Below, piece by piece: positions 17,026 through 25,030 of a stretch of DNA of 64,000 bases (positions are counted from its first letter, which is position 1; each line of letters starts with the position of its first letter). The stretch covers positions 34,293 through 98,292 of the forward strand of contig NZ_JACIBY010000021.1 in assembly GCF_014195535.1 (NCBI RefSeq), written 5' to 3'. Under the pieces are notes generated by a model. That model ran no database searches. It was given only the letters and a program-made list of their open reading frames with translations, and had not been told where the DNA came from. Source of the stretch: Runella defluvii (GTDB lineage: Bacteria; Bacteroidota; Bacteroidia; Cytophagales; Spirosomataceae). Made by a program: the position numbers and the translations under genes.

Positions 17026-17062
17026 CATGGTTTTCTATGAAATCATCTCATGGAAAACCATG
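17026..17062. repeat. Inverted repeat between divergent genes
   Basis: CATGGTTTTC (17026-17035) and GAAAACCATG (17053-17062) form a perfect 10-bp inverted repeat with a 17-bp centre, upstream of both the membrane-protein stub and the CcbP-like gene. It could be an operator or a hairpin. Confidence 0.45.
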
Positions 17063-17117
17063 ATTTTTGAGACAAAGGCAAGCAACTCTTCCGAGCTAAC
17101 TTACGTCGCCCTCCATA

Positions 17118-17146
17118 TCTCCTCAAAATTCCCTAATTTTGCACTC
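17118..17146 (+). promoter_or_regulatory. Promoter of the CcbP-like gene, copy 1 of a 29-bp duplication
   Basis: It contains TAATTTTG (17134-17141), an exact TAnnTTTG box, 32 bp before the ATG at 17174. The whole 29-bp segment recurs without change at 19275-19303 before the U32 gene. Confidence 0.65.
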
Positions 17147-17173
17147 GCTTGGGACAGCCTGACCCTCCGCGCT

Positions 17174-17662
17174 ATGCCCAAGCAGTTTGTAGAAGAAAGC
17201 ATCCGCGACGGCTTGGATTTTGCAGAAATGACCCTATTTGCAGATGAAGTGGAGTTGGTCGAAGCACGAGATAATCCGCAAGATAGCAACGAGGTTATTC
17301 AAGCATTAGAATCCGAAAACAGCTGGGCCGACTTGGAAGAACAGGGAAAACGTATTCAAGCTGTCGAGGATGCCTGTGAACATGACTTCGCCCTCGTAGA
17401 ACATTGGTTCGAATACTTAGAAAACAATGTCGAGCTACCCGTAAAAGCCCAGTACATCGGCAATTCAAACCGAAACCTTCGCTTCGGGGCAGAAATTTTA
17501 ATCAACGGTTTTGCGGATGCTGACGACCATTACGGGCTGATTGGTTCGGCTATTTACCAAAAACGTTGGCTGCAAGTGCCCCTCTGCGACTTGAAAGTTC
17601 TCGAAAGTAGTAAAAAGACAGAGGCTTTGGAGGACTATATCGTTTGGTTTGCTAATCACTAA
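17174..17662 (+). CDS. CcbP-like (putative calcium-binding) protein
   Basis: A 162-residue acidic, apparently cytoplasmic protein without signal peptide. Residues 1-95 are helical and rich in Glu/Asp (for example DGLDFAEMTLFADEVELVEA). The last 65 residues (from VELPVKAQYIG through DADDHYGLIG to WLQVPLCDLKVLE) resemble the small beta-barrel domain of CcbP calcium-binding proteins, in which acidic residues between the strands bind Ca2+. This family call is from memory of the pattern and is moderate. The internal ATG at 17174 is preferred to 17018 because the TAATTTTG promoter lies between them. It precedes an AAA/DUF234 ATPase gene, and the pair is bracketed by a duplicated promoter. Confidence 0.55.
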   Translation: MPKQFVEESIRDGLDFAEMTLFADEVELVEARDNPQDSNEVIQALESENSWADLEEQGKRIQAVEDACEHDFALVEHWFEYLENNVELPVKAQYIGNSNRNLRFGAEILINGFADADDHYGLIGSAIYQKRWLQVPLCDLKVLESSKKTEALEDYIVWFANH

Positions 17663-17683
17663 TCGGCACAAATATGGGATACG

Positions 17684-17773
17684 TCGCTCAAACGCACTTG
17701 TTTTGTATAGTTTGAGCGAAATATAAGATTGTATAATTCGCTCAAACGTGCTTATTTTGTACTGTTTAAGCGA
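17684..17773. promoter_or_regulatory. Two tandem palindromes 54 bp apart upstream of the ATPase gene
   Basis: TCGCTCAAAC (17684-17693) pairs with GTTTGAGCGA (17710-17719). The unit repeats exactly 54 bp later as TCGCTCAAAC (17738-17747) with GTTTAAGCGA (17764-17773). Each is followed by AATATAA. The second copy ends 19 bp before the ATPase start. Operator sites or an RNA regulator are both possible. Confidence 0.6.
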
Positions 17774-17792
17774 AATATAATCTGAAATAGGT

Positions 17793-19235
17793 ATGCAAGA
17801 GGCTATTATTGGGCGAAAAGCCGAACTCCAACTACTGCAAACAGCACTGCTTTCATCCAAAGCTGAACTGATAGCCGTTACGGGTCGGCGGCGCATCGGA
17901 AAAACGTTTTTGATTACCCAAGCTTATCGTGAGCATCTTGTTTTTGAGATGATAGGTACGCAAAATGGCTTGTTGCAGACGCAATTAGAAAATTTTGCCG
18001 ATCAATTAAGCCTATTTTCTCAATCCAAATTTCCGATTAAACCCCCACAAACTTGGGCAGAAGCGTTTCGTTTATTGCGGGATTATTTACAAACCATCGT
18101 CAATCCTGATAGCAAAAAAGTTGTTTTTTTGGATGAAGTGCCTTGGTTGGCAGGGCCCAAATCAGGCTTTTTAGAGGCATTTGGTTATTTTTGGAATAGT
18201 TGGGCTTCTCGGCAAAATCTCGTAGTAGCTATCTGTGGCTCAGCCACCTCCTGGATTATTCAGAAAGTAGTAAACGATACAGGTGGGCTACACAATCGTA
18301 TCACCAAACACCTACATTTGATGCCCTTTACATTGGCCGAAACCAAAGAATACTTGCAAAGCATCGGCGTGTTTTATGACCATTATCAGATAGTACAGCT
18401 CTATATGGCCATGGGCGGTGTGCCACATTATCTGCAAGAGATTGATGGCTCAAAAAGTGTGGTTCAAAATATCGACACCCTTTGTTTTGCAGACAATGGA
18501 CTACTCAAATCGGAATTTAATCGGCTCTATTCTTCTTTATTTCCACATGCCGATAAACATATTTTAATGGTGCGGACACTGGCCGAAAAAAGGCGAGGAA
18601 TGACCCGCACCGAACTCCTCGAAGCCAGTAAATTGACCAATGGAGGAGGTTTCACCACTACACTCAACGAACTTATCCAGTCGGGCTTTATCAGTGAAAC
18701 CTATCCCTTTGGCAAAACACAAAAAGATAAATTGTACCGCTTATCGGACGAGTACTCTGTTTTTTATCTTCAATTTATCGAAAAGAACCAACAGCAAGGC
18801 AAAAACCTGTGGCAATACCTCAGCCAAACTCCTGCCTACAAAATCTGGTCGGGCTTTGCGTTTGAAAGCTTGTGTTTGAAACATATAGAGCAAATCAAAT
18901 GGGCGCTTAGCATTGCAGGGATTTTCTCGACGGTTTCTTCTTTTTACCAAAAAGGAACAAGCCAAGAAGAAGGCGTACAGATTGATATGGTACTTGACCG
19001 CAACGACCACACCGTCAATCTTTTTGAGATGAAGTTTTACAACCAGCCCTTTACGCTGACCAAAGAGTATGCCGAGCAGCTTCGCCAAAAAATGTGGCGA
19101 TTTCAACAAATCACTAAGACCAAAAAGCAGGTCAATTGGGTGGTGATGAGCACTTTTGGCTTGATTCAAAATCAATATGCAAGCGGACTGATTACTAACA
19201 GCCTCACTATTGATGACTTATTTTTTATGAGGTAG
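17793..19235 (+). CDS. AAA-family ATPase with C-terminal nuclease-like domain (ATPase_2/DUF234)
   Basis: A 480-residue cytoplasmic STAND-like ATPase. Walker A is GRRRIGKT (residues 31-38), Walker B VVFLDE with D114/E115, and a sensor-like AICGSATSW follows. A winged-helix segment (RGMTRTELLEASKL) sits in the middle. The C-terminal domain has D398 in QIDMVLD and E412-x-K414 in LFEMKF, the PD-(D/E)XK nuclease arrangement found in DUF234. Such archaeal-type ATPases are widespread, often variable between strains, and their role is unknown; DNA processing or a toxin/defence role has been suggested only by analogy. Two tandem palindromes precede it, implying tight control. The duplicated promoter around the CcbP-like/ATPase pair suggests recent gain. 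Confidence 0.8.
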   Translation: MQEAIIGRKAELQLLQTALLSSKAELIAVTGRRRIGKTFLITQAYREHLVFEMIGTQNGLLQTQLENFADQLSLFSQSKFPIKPPQTWAEAFRLLRDYLQTIVNPDSKKVVFLDEVPWLAGPKSGFLEAFGYFWNSWASRQNLVVAICGSATSWIIQKVVNDTGGLHNRITKHLHLMPFTLAETKEYLQSIGVFYDHYQIVQLYMAMGGVPHYLQEIDGSKSVVQNIDTLCFADNGLLKSEFNRLYSSLFPHADKHILMVRTLAEKRRGMTRTELLEASKLTNGGGFTTTLNELIQSGFISETYPFGKTQKDKLYRLSDEYSVFYLQFIEKNQQQGKNLWQYLSQTPAYKIWSGFAFESLCLKHIEQIKWALSIAGIFSTVSSFYQKGTSQEEGVQIDMVLDRNDHTVNLFEMKFYNQPFTLTKEYAEQLRQKMWRFQQITKTKKQVNWVVMSTFGLIQNQYASGLITNSLTIDDLFFMR

Positions 19236-19274
19236 TGGCACATACACATCACAGCCTTGTCCCCCCGATGGCCT

Positions 19275-19303
19275 TCTCCTCAAAATTCCCTAATTTTGCA
19301 CTC
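19275..19303 (+). promoter_or_regulatory. Promoter of the U32 gene, copy 2 of the 29-bp duplication
   Basis: Identical to 17118-17146. TAATTTTG lies at 19291-19298, 31 bp before the ATG at 19330. Confidence 0.65.
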
Positions 19304-19329
19304 CATTCTTACAACGGATAGATATTCAG

Positions 19330-21222
19330 ATGAAAAAGAAAGTTGAGATTCTTGCTCCTGCCAAAAACCTGTACCAAGGAATGGCCGCTATCAATGCAGG
19401 GGCAGATGCTGTATATATTGGCGCACCGCAGTTTGGCGCCCGAACCAATGCCACCAACTCGGTCGAGGACATCGCTGACATGGTGCGCTACGCCCATCTT
19501 TTCAAGGCAAAGGTGTTTGTCGTTATCAATACCATTTTGTACGACGAAGAACTGGCCACTTGCCAAAAACTGATTCACGAATTGTACAAAATAGGCGTGG
19601 ATGCACTCATCATCCAAGACATGGCTATCTTGGAAATGGACTTGCCGCCCATCGTGATTCACGCCAGTACGCAGGCCAACAACCGCGACGCCAAACACGT
19701 CAAATTTTTAGCCGATGCAGGCATGAAACGCGCCGTATTGGCCAGAGAACTCAACTTGGACCAAATCCGCGAAATCAGCGAAGCGACCGACGTCGAATTG
19801 GAGTTCTTTGTGTCGGGGGCGTTGTGCGTGTCGTTTAGCGGAAACTGTTACATGAGCGTGGCCAACGGCGAGCGAAGCGCCAACCGTGGTTCTTGCGCCC
19901 AAAACTGCCGTTTGCCTTACCAACTCATTGACGGCAAGGGCGAAACGTTGATTTCCAATAGCCATTTATTGTCCATCAAAGACTTGGATTTGAGCGACCA
20001 ACTGCCCAATTTGATTGAGGCGGGTATCACTTCCTTCAAAATCGAAGGGCGTTTGAAAGACATCGTTTATGTAAAAAATAACACGTCGTTTCTCCGTCAA
20101 AAATTAGACGCATTTTTAGCCGAAAACGGCGACAAGTACGAAAAAGCCTCTTCGGGCCGCACGTTCTACAACTTTGAACCCCAAATGGACCGAAGTTTCA
20201 ACCGAGGTTATACCGATTATTTTGTCAATAAGAGAAAGGAGAAAATTGGTTCGTGGGAAAGCCCGAAATCGCAAGGGCAGTACATTGGCAAACTGTTGGA
20301 AATCAAAGGAAAAGGCTACGTCATTGAGAACTTTGAAGAACTCAACAACGGCGACGGCCTTTATTTTATCAACGAAGAAGGCGTAGCCGACGGGGTTCAA
20401 ATCAACGTGATTTTCAATAACCTCGTCATTCCAAACACCTTCAAGCCGCTTCCTGTGGGAACGGTCATTTATCGAAATTCGGATTCGGAGTTCAATAAAA
20501 TGGTGGAAAAAGAAAACAGCGCTGTGCGCAAAATTGGCGTTTCGCTGTATTTTTCTGAAACCGCCGACGGCTTTCAGCTACTCGCCATCGACGAAGACGG
20601 CCACCAACACAGCTCGACGCTCACCATCGCCAAAGAACTAGCGAGAACGGAAGAGTCGGTGATTCCGAACATCAAAAAGAACTTGGCAAAAACAGGCAAT
20701 ACGCCTTTTGAGGTGGACACGATGGAAGTGGAATTTAGCCAAAACTGGTTTTTACCTACGTCAAAAGTCAACGAAATCCGCCGCGAAGTACTTGAAGAAT
20801 TGGCCGAGATTCGGGTGCGTGATTACCACCGCGAAACGTTTCAAATCGAAAAAACAAACCACCCCTACCCCGTTCAAAAGCTTGATTTTATGTATAATGT
20901 GGCCAATCACATGGCACGGGAGTTTTACCAACGTCATGGCGTGACGGAAATCGAAAAAGCATTTGAATTGCAATGGGACCCAGGCAAATCGCGGGTGATG
21001 ACCACCAAGTACTGCGTCAAGTACGAGTTGGGCAAATGTGCGCGGTTCCAACGGGCGACCATGGGCGAAAAACTGACCGAGCCACTCACCCTAAAACACG
21101 GCGAAGTGGAGTACAAATTGCGGTTCAATTGTAAGCCCTGCGAAATGGAGATTTGGGAAAAAGATGCCGAATTGGAATACGAGGACGAAGACCAACAATT
21201 GGGCTACATCGAGAAATGGTAA
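19330..21222 (+). CDS. Peptidase U32 family protein, RlhA/YdcP-like
   Basis: A 630-residue cytoplasmic protein of the U32 family. The start KKKVEILAPAKNLYQGMAAI and GADAVYIGAPQFGARTNA are the family's TIM-barrel signature. GALCVSFSGNCYMS and RGSCAQNCRLPY supply the cysteines that bind an iron-sulphur cluster in U32 RNA hydroxylases. The long C-terminal extension and Cys pairs near the end (YELGKC, CKPCEME) match the length of E. coli RlhA (YdcP), which with iron hydroxylates C2501 of 23S rRNA using prephenate-dependent chemistry, rather than the shorter TrhP. Assignment to rRNA rather than tRNA hydroxylation is inferred from length. It has its own promoter, a 29-bp duplicate of one 2.2 kb upstream, and converges on the AraR-like gene. 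Confidence 0.85.
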   Translation: MKKKVEILAPAKNLYQGMAAINAGADAVYIGAPQFGARTNATNSVEDIADMVRYAHLFKAKVFVVINTILYDEELATCQKLIHELYKIGVDALIIQDMAILEMDLPPIVIHASTQANNRDAKHVKFLADAGMKRAVLARELNLDQIREISEATDVELEFFVSGALCVSFSGNCYMSVANGERSANRGSCAQNCRLPYQLIDGKGETLISNSHLLSIKDLDLSDQLPNLIEAGITSFKIEGRLKDIVYVKNNTSFLRQKLDAFLAENGDKYEKASSGRTFYNFEPQMDRSFNRGYTDYFVNKRKEKIGSWESPKSQGQYIGKLLEIKGKGYVIENFEELNNGDGLYFINEEGVADGVQINVIFNNLVIPNTFKPLPVGTVIYRNSDSEFNKMVEKENSAVRKIGVSLYFSETADGFQLLAIDEDGHQHSSTLTIAKELARTEESVIPNIKKNLAKTGNTPFEVDTMEVEFSQNWFLPTSKVNEIRREVLEELAEIRVRDYHRETFQIEKTNHPYPVQKLDFMYNVANHMAREFYQRHGVTEIEKAFELQWDPGKSRVMTTKYCVKYELGKCARFQRATMGEKLTEPLTLKHGEVEYKLRFNCKPCEMEIWEKDAELEYEDEDQQLGYIEKW

Positions 21223-21223
21223 A

Positions 21224-22258
21224 TCACAAGGAAGCCCTGAGTGTGAGGTGAAACGGCACTTCTATGTATTCTTTGGAATTGTTAAGAATCAGCTCAGCGG
21301 TTTTTTGTCCCATCAACTCAAAATCGGCCGAAATCGTCGTAATTCCGTCAAGAATAATGCGCTTGAGGGGGGTCTCGTTGTAAGAAATGATACCCACCTC
21401 TTGCCCTACTTTTAGCTTGGAGGCCAATGCCTTCTCTACCAACACAATCAGGTCATTTTCGGTAATACTGATATACACTTCTCCCGCCCGAATCGGCTCA
21501 TTCGTAATACCACTTATTACCTCAAAATCAAAGGAATACTGATGGCAAAAGCGCGACAAGCCTTCCAGAATTTCTTTGGGATGGTGGGATTCTTGCGGAA
21601 AAATAATGTTGATTTTTTGGTACTTCGACAAGGCTTCTAACGCCTGTTCGAGGGCGTTGTAAATGTCTTTTTCAAAGTTTTGACACACCGAACCGTACTT
21701 CCCCTTTATTCCCGCAATCGGCTTATCGACAACAATCACCTTCTCGCGCGGAATGGTGTCGTTGATGACTTCGTGGGCTTTCTCTCCCCCCTCCGTAAAG
21801 TGCGGAATGATGACGTAATGCGTGTAGTCGTGGCTATTGGTTTGGAGCAGTTTTTTAAAATAATTGAAGTCGTTGTTATAAATGTAAAAATCAATCGTAA
21901 CGCGCTCTCCTAATGCCGATACGAGCGCATCGTAGATGATTTTTTTGTGCGCATTCAATTTATTGACCAACAAAAAAATCTTTGGATGTGGGTGAATTAC
22001 CGTGCTTTTGACAAAATATCCTTTGCCAGGAACGGAGTCAAGCATTCCGATTTTTTTGAGGTACTTATACCCTTTTTCGGCCGTGTCGCGCGAAATATCC
22101 GATTCAAAACTCAGTTCGTTAATCGACGGCAAAATCTCGTCTTTTTCCAACTCCCCTTTGCTAATGGCGGTCAGGATGGAATTGGCCACTTGTAAATACT
22201 TAGGGGTTGCCGAGTGACAATCTACGGAAATGAGTTCGATTAAAGGTCTTTTTTTCAT
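21224..22258 (-). CDS. AraR-like transcription regulator (GntR winged helix plus sugar-binding domain)
   Basis: A 344-residue DNA-binding regulator. Residues 1-75 form a GntR-type winged helix (YLQVANSILTAISKGELEK, LPSINELSFESDISRDTAE, GKGYFVKS). The remainder is a LacI/periplasmic-binding-type sensor (from PKIFLLVNKLNAHKK; DYTHYVIIPHF; IISYNETPLKRIILDGITTI), the layout of B. subtilis AraR, so a sugar or sugar phosphate is the likely effector. The ATG at 22258 overlaps the kinase stop as ATGA, so it is translationally coupled as the last gene of the 13-kb minus-strand arm. It probably reports on an intermediate of that pathway. Confidence 0.85.
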   Translation of the reverse strand: MKKRPLIELISVDCHSATPKYLQVANSILTAISKGELEKDEILPSINELSFESDISRDTAEKGYKYLKKIGMLDSVPGKGYFVKSTVIHPHPKIFLLVNKLNAHKKIIYDALVSALGERVTIDFYIYNNDFNYFKKLLQTNSHDYTHYVIIPHFTEGGEKAHEVINDTIPREKVIVVDKPIAGIKGKYGSVCQNFEKDIYNALEQALEALSKYQKINIIFPQESHHPKEILEGLSRFCHQYSFDFEVISGITNEPIRAGEVYISITENDLIVLVEKALASKLKVGQEVGIISYNETPLKRIILDGITTISADFELMGQKTAELILNNSKEYIEVPFHLTLRASL

Positions 22259-23736
22259 TGCATTTTTACGTTGGTCAGCCAACCTTCATAGTCACCCGCA
22301 ATCGTGGAATTGGAAAGGTTGGGTTCGAGGTACGTCTTGTCGCTGTGCAACTGGGCAATTTTCTCTATCGACGCCCAAAGCCCACTCCCAAGGCCCGACA
22401 AATAGGCTGCTCCCAAGGCCGAAACATCGGCAAGACCGATGGTAGCGACGGGTTTTGCCAACAAATCGGCTAAAAATTGCACCACAAAACCGTTGGAAGT
22501 CATTCCTCCGTCAACCATCAACTCTTTTAAATCAACTTCAGTATCTGATTCCATCGCCGAAATAATGTCCTTGATTTGATACGGAATCGACTCCAACGCC
22601 GCCCGAACGATGTGGTTTTTGGAGCTACCAAACGTCAAGCCCGTAATCGACGCTTTGCGTTTCATGTTCCAATGGGGAGCGCCCAAACCGCTAAACGCTG
22701 GCACAAGATACACCCCGCCGTTGTTTTCTACCGCCCGTGCCATGGCCTCAGTGTCGCGGCTGTCTTGTATCAAACCCAGTTCGTTTTTGAGCCATTCGAT
22801 GGTTGCGCCGCACGTTACAATAACGCCTTCTAAGGCATAATCTACTCGTCCTTCTACGCTCCAACAAACCGTCGTCATCATTCCTTGGGTCGAGTTTTTA
22901 CGCTCGCTGCCTACGTTCATTAAAATCGAACAGCCTGTTCCCAAGGTCGCTTTGGCCGTTCCCGACGAAAAACAACCTTCCCCAAAAGCTGCTGCGTGGC
23001 TGTCGCCTATCATGGCGGTAATGGCCACGGGAGTGTCAAAAAGTCCTTCAAAATCGGAAACACCAAACTCAAACGCCGAGGGTTTTGGTTCGGGCAAATG
23101 GACGTTAGAAAGTCCAAACGCTTCTAGCAACTCGACATCCCACGCAAGGGTATCTAAGTTGAAAAATAACGTGCGGGAAGCATTGGTATAATCCGTCAAA
23201 AACTGCCGTCCTTGGGTGAGTTTGAACAACAACCACGTATCGACCGTTCCAAAATGCGCACGTCTTTCGGCAATGGCGGTTTTGACGCTTTCAACGTTTT
23301 CGTTGAGCCACATTACTTTTGTTCCCGAAAAATACGGATCAATAATCAATCCCGTTTTGGCGCGAACGCTACCCTCTAACCCTTTGTTTTTCAACGATTC
23401 ACAAACTTGAACGGAGCGTTTACATTGCCATATCACGGCATTATGCAGCGGCTGTCCGTTTTCATCCCAAAGCACAAACGTTTCGCGTTGGTTTGAAATC
23501 CCCACCGACTGTATATCGGCTATTTTTCCTCCTTTTGACGTAAACGCTGCCACGCACTTCCGTACCGAGGTGAGTACATTTTGATAGATTTCTTCGGGGT
23601 CTTGCTCGGCAAAACCGTCGCCAAAATAATGCGTTTTTAAAGGTTCTGATGCCCGTGCGACGGCATTGCCCGCTGCATCAAAAATCAACGTTTTGGTGCT
23701 ACTTGTGCCTTGGTCGATGGAGAGAATATAAGCCAT
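22255..23736 (-). CDS. FGGY-family carbohydrate kinase (glycerol-kinase-like)
   Basis: A 493-residue cytoplasmic kinase. The start MAYILSIDQGTSSTK holds the phosphate-1 motif. GEGCFSSGTAKATLGTGCS, VPAFSGLGAPHW and LKELMVDGGMTSNGF (adenosine motif) are FGGY signatures, closest in feel to glycerol kinase. The N-terminal motif, DQGTSSTK instead of the DQGTTSSR of true GlpK, and the gene context argue for another polyol or ketose. Neighbours are an RbsABC importer, a split transketolase and an isomerase, the set used for apulose, where an FGGY kinase makes apulose 4-phosphate. That substrate is a hypothesis. It is coupled to the AraR-like regulator by an ATGA overlap. Confidence 0.85.
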   Translation of the reverse strand: MAYILSIDQGTSSTKTLIFDAAGNAVARASEPLKTHYFGDGFAEQDPEEIYQNVLTSVRKCVAAFTSKGGKIADIQSVGISNQRETFVLWDENGQPLHNAVIWQCKRSVQVCESLKNKGLEGSVRAKTGLIIDPYFSGTKVMWLNENVESVKTAIAERRAHFGTVDTWLLFKLTQGRQFLTDYTNASRTLFFNLDTLAWDVELLEAFGLSNVHLPEPKPSAFEFGVSDFEGLFDTPVAITAMIGDSHAAAFGEGCFSSGTAKATLGTGCSILMNVGSERKNSTQGMMTTVCWSVEGRVDYALEGVIVTCGATIEWLKNELGLIQDSRDTEAMARAVENNGGVYLVPAFSGLGAPHWNMKRKASITGLTFGSSKNHIVRAALESIPYQIKDIISAMESDTEVDLKELMVDGGMTSNGFVVQFLADLLAKPVATIGLADVSALGAAYLSGLGSGLWASIEKIAQLHSDKTYLEPNLSNSTIAGDYEGWLTNVKMQ

Positions 23737-23762
23737 TTTAGTATGCTATTTGGTGTGGCTAT

Positions 23763-23848
23763 CCCTTCCAAGGTTCCAAACCTTGGGAGGGTTTCACTTA
23801 TCCGTTTTATAGAGATAGACCCTCAAAGTCTTGGAGACTTGGAGGGTC
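23763..23848. repeat. Tandem pair of hairpin repeats between kinase and permease genes
   Basis: CCCTTCCAAGGTT (23763-23775) pairs with AACCTTGGGAGGG (23779-23791), and GACCCTCAAAGTCT (23818-23831) pairs with AGACTTGGAGGGTC (23835-23848). Each hairpin is followed by an ACTTATCCGTTTT tail, so the unit is repeated with a period of about 55 bp. The second tail overlaps the last codons of the permease gene. Confidence 0.65.
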
Positions 23849-23856
23849 TTATTTAC

Positions 23857-24837
23857 TTATCCGTTTTTGGAATTTGCTTTATCAATAATGACGGCCAACA
23901 AAATCACGAAACCCTTGACCACTTGTTGCCAAAAAGGGGAAACGTTCAACAAGACTAAGCCGTTGTTCAAAACCCCGATAATAATGGCTCCCAACACCGT
24001 TCCCCAAATGCTTCCTTTGCCCCCCGAAAGCGATGTTCCACCTATCACAACGGCAGCGATGGAATCCAGTTCGTAGCCCGTTCCTGCGTTGGGTTGGGCC
24101 GAATCGAGGCGCGAAGTCACCATGAGTCCTCCTACGGCCGCCAATGCGCCTGCAATGGTATAAACAATGATTTTGACTTTGTTAATGTTAATTCCTGATA
24201 AAAGCGAGGCGTTTTCGTTGCCACCAATGGCGTAGATGTAACGCCCTAATTTGGTTTTGTCCGATAAAAAAACCGCCAATGCCACCACCACCGCACTGAT
24301 CCAAACAGGAACGGGAACGCCTAAAAACCAGCCTGTTCCCATGTAGGCAAACTGCTCGCCCAAGCCACTGATGGGAAAGCCTTTGGTCCAAAGCATGGTA
24401 AGACCGCGAGCGACGGTCAGCATGGCCAACGTAGCCACAAAAGAGGGGACTTTGAAGCGGGTAATGACAAAACCGTTGAAAAACCCTAACAACGCACCCG
24501 TCAGAACTCCCGCTAAAGAAGCCCCCAAAAGTGTGAATCCGATGTATAGATTTTGGGAAGGTAATTCGATGCCCATTTTGAACAAACCCGCCGTAATCGC
24601 CCCGCACAAGGCCAAGACCGAACCCACCGACAGGTCAATTCCTGCCATTAGCACCACGAGGGTCATGCCCACCGACAAGCAAATGTTGACGGAGATTTGG
24701 CGGAGGACGTTCCAAAAATTAGAAACTGTGAAAAATTTGTCGGACAACAACCCGATGATGAGGCACAACACAAAGAGTGCAATCAGGGGTTGTAGCTTGG
24801 ATAAACGCTGTTTTTGAGTTTCAAGGGTCGTTTGCAT
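23857..24837 (-). CDS. Sugar ABC transporter permease (RbsC type)
   Basis: A 326-residue inner-membrane permease of the ribose/galactose family. Hydrophobic helices alternate with the typical family strings MTLVVLMAGIDLSVGSVLAL (EAA-like cytoplasmic coupling region), FVATLAMLTVARGLTML, YAIGGNENASLLSGI, and IAAVVIGGTSLSGGKGSIWG. About eight to ten helices are visible and length is normal. It works with the RbsA-like ATPase and RbsB-like binding protein encoded just upstream on the same strand, with two repeat-filled gaps on either side. Substrate is inferred to be a pentose or similar small sugar. Confidence 0.93.
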   Translation of the reverse strand: MQTTLETQKQRLSKLQPLIALFVLCLIIGLLSDKFFTVSNFWNVLRQISVNICLSVGMTLVVLMAGIDLSVGSVLALCGAITAGLFKMGIELPSQNLYIGFTLLGASLAGVLTGALLGFFNGFVITRFKVPSFVATLAMLTVARGLTMLWTKGFPISGLGEQFAYMGTGWFLGVPVPVWISAVVVALAVFLSDKTKLGRYIYAIGGNENASLLSGININKVKIIVYTIAGALAAVGGLMVTSRLDSAQPNAGTGYELDSIAAVVIGGTSLSGGKGSIWGTVLGAIIIGVLNNGLVLLNVSPFWQQVVKGFVILLAVIIDKANSKNG

Positions 24838-24882
24838 ACTTTTTCTATTTGCTCAATAGCACATCAATATCCTTAGTTGGTT

Positions 24883-24938
24883 CAGGGCTAAAGCCCATAC
24901 TCATTATTTCGCTTTGTGCCACGCCCTAAAGGACGTGG
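24883..24938. repeat. Palindromic repeat (half element) within the ABC transporter operon
   Basis: CAGGGCTAAAGCCC (24883-24896) and CCACGCCCTAAAGGACGTGG (24919-24938) are the same A and B palindromes that make up the elements at 33538-33685 and 41053-41255, here as a single A-B half. It fills the 193-bp gap between the permease and ATPase genes. The rest of the gap (24945-25030) contains AACGGATAGCAGCTAACGGA-type short repeats. Confidence 0.65.
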
Positions 24939-25030
24939 TTTTAGGAGATTATTTTTTGTTTCGCAATTATGCTTACACGTCTTATAATCTGCGATTCACA
25001 AATAACGGATAGCAGCTAACGGATTAACTA

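Noticed and set aside
17018..17173. Longer N-terminus for the CcbP-like protein
   Set aside because: The extension would be translated from sequence upstream of the TAATTTTG promoter and lacks a plausible domain.
22255..23736. Naming the FGGY kinase glpK
   Set aside because: The phosphate motif differs from glycerol kinase, and no glycerol uptake or glycerol-3-phosphate dehydrogenase gene is adjacent.
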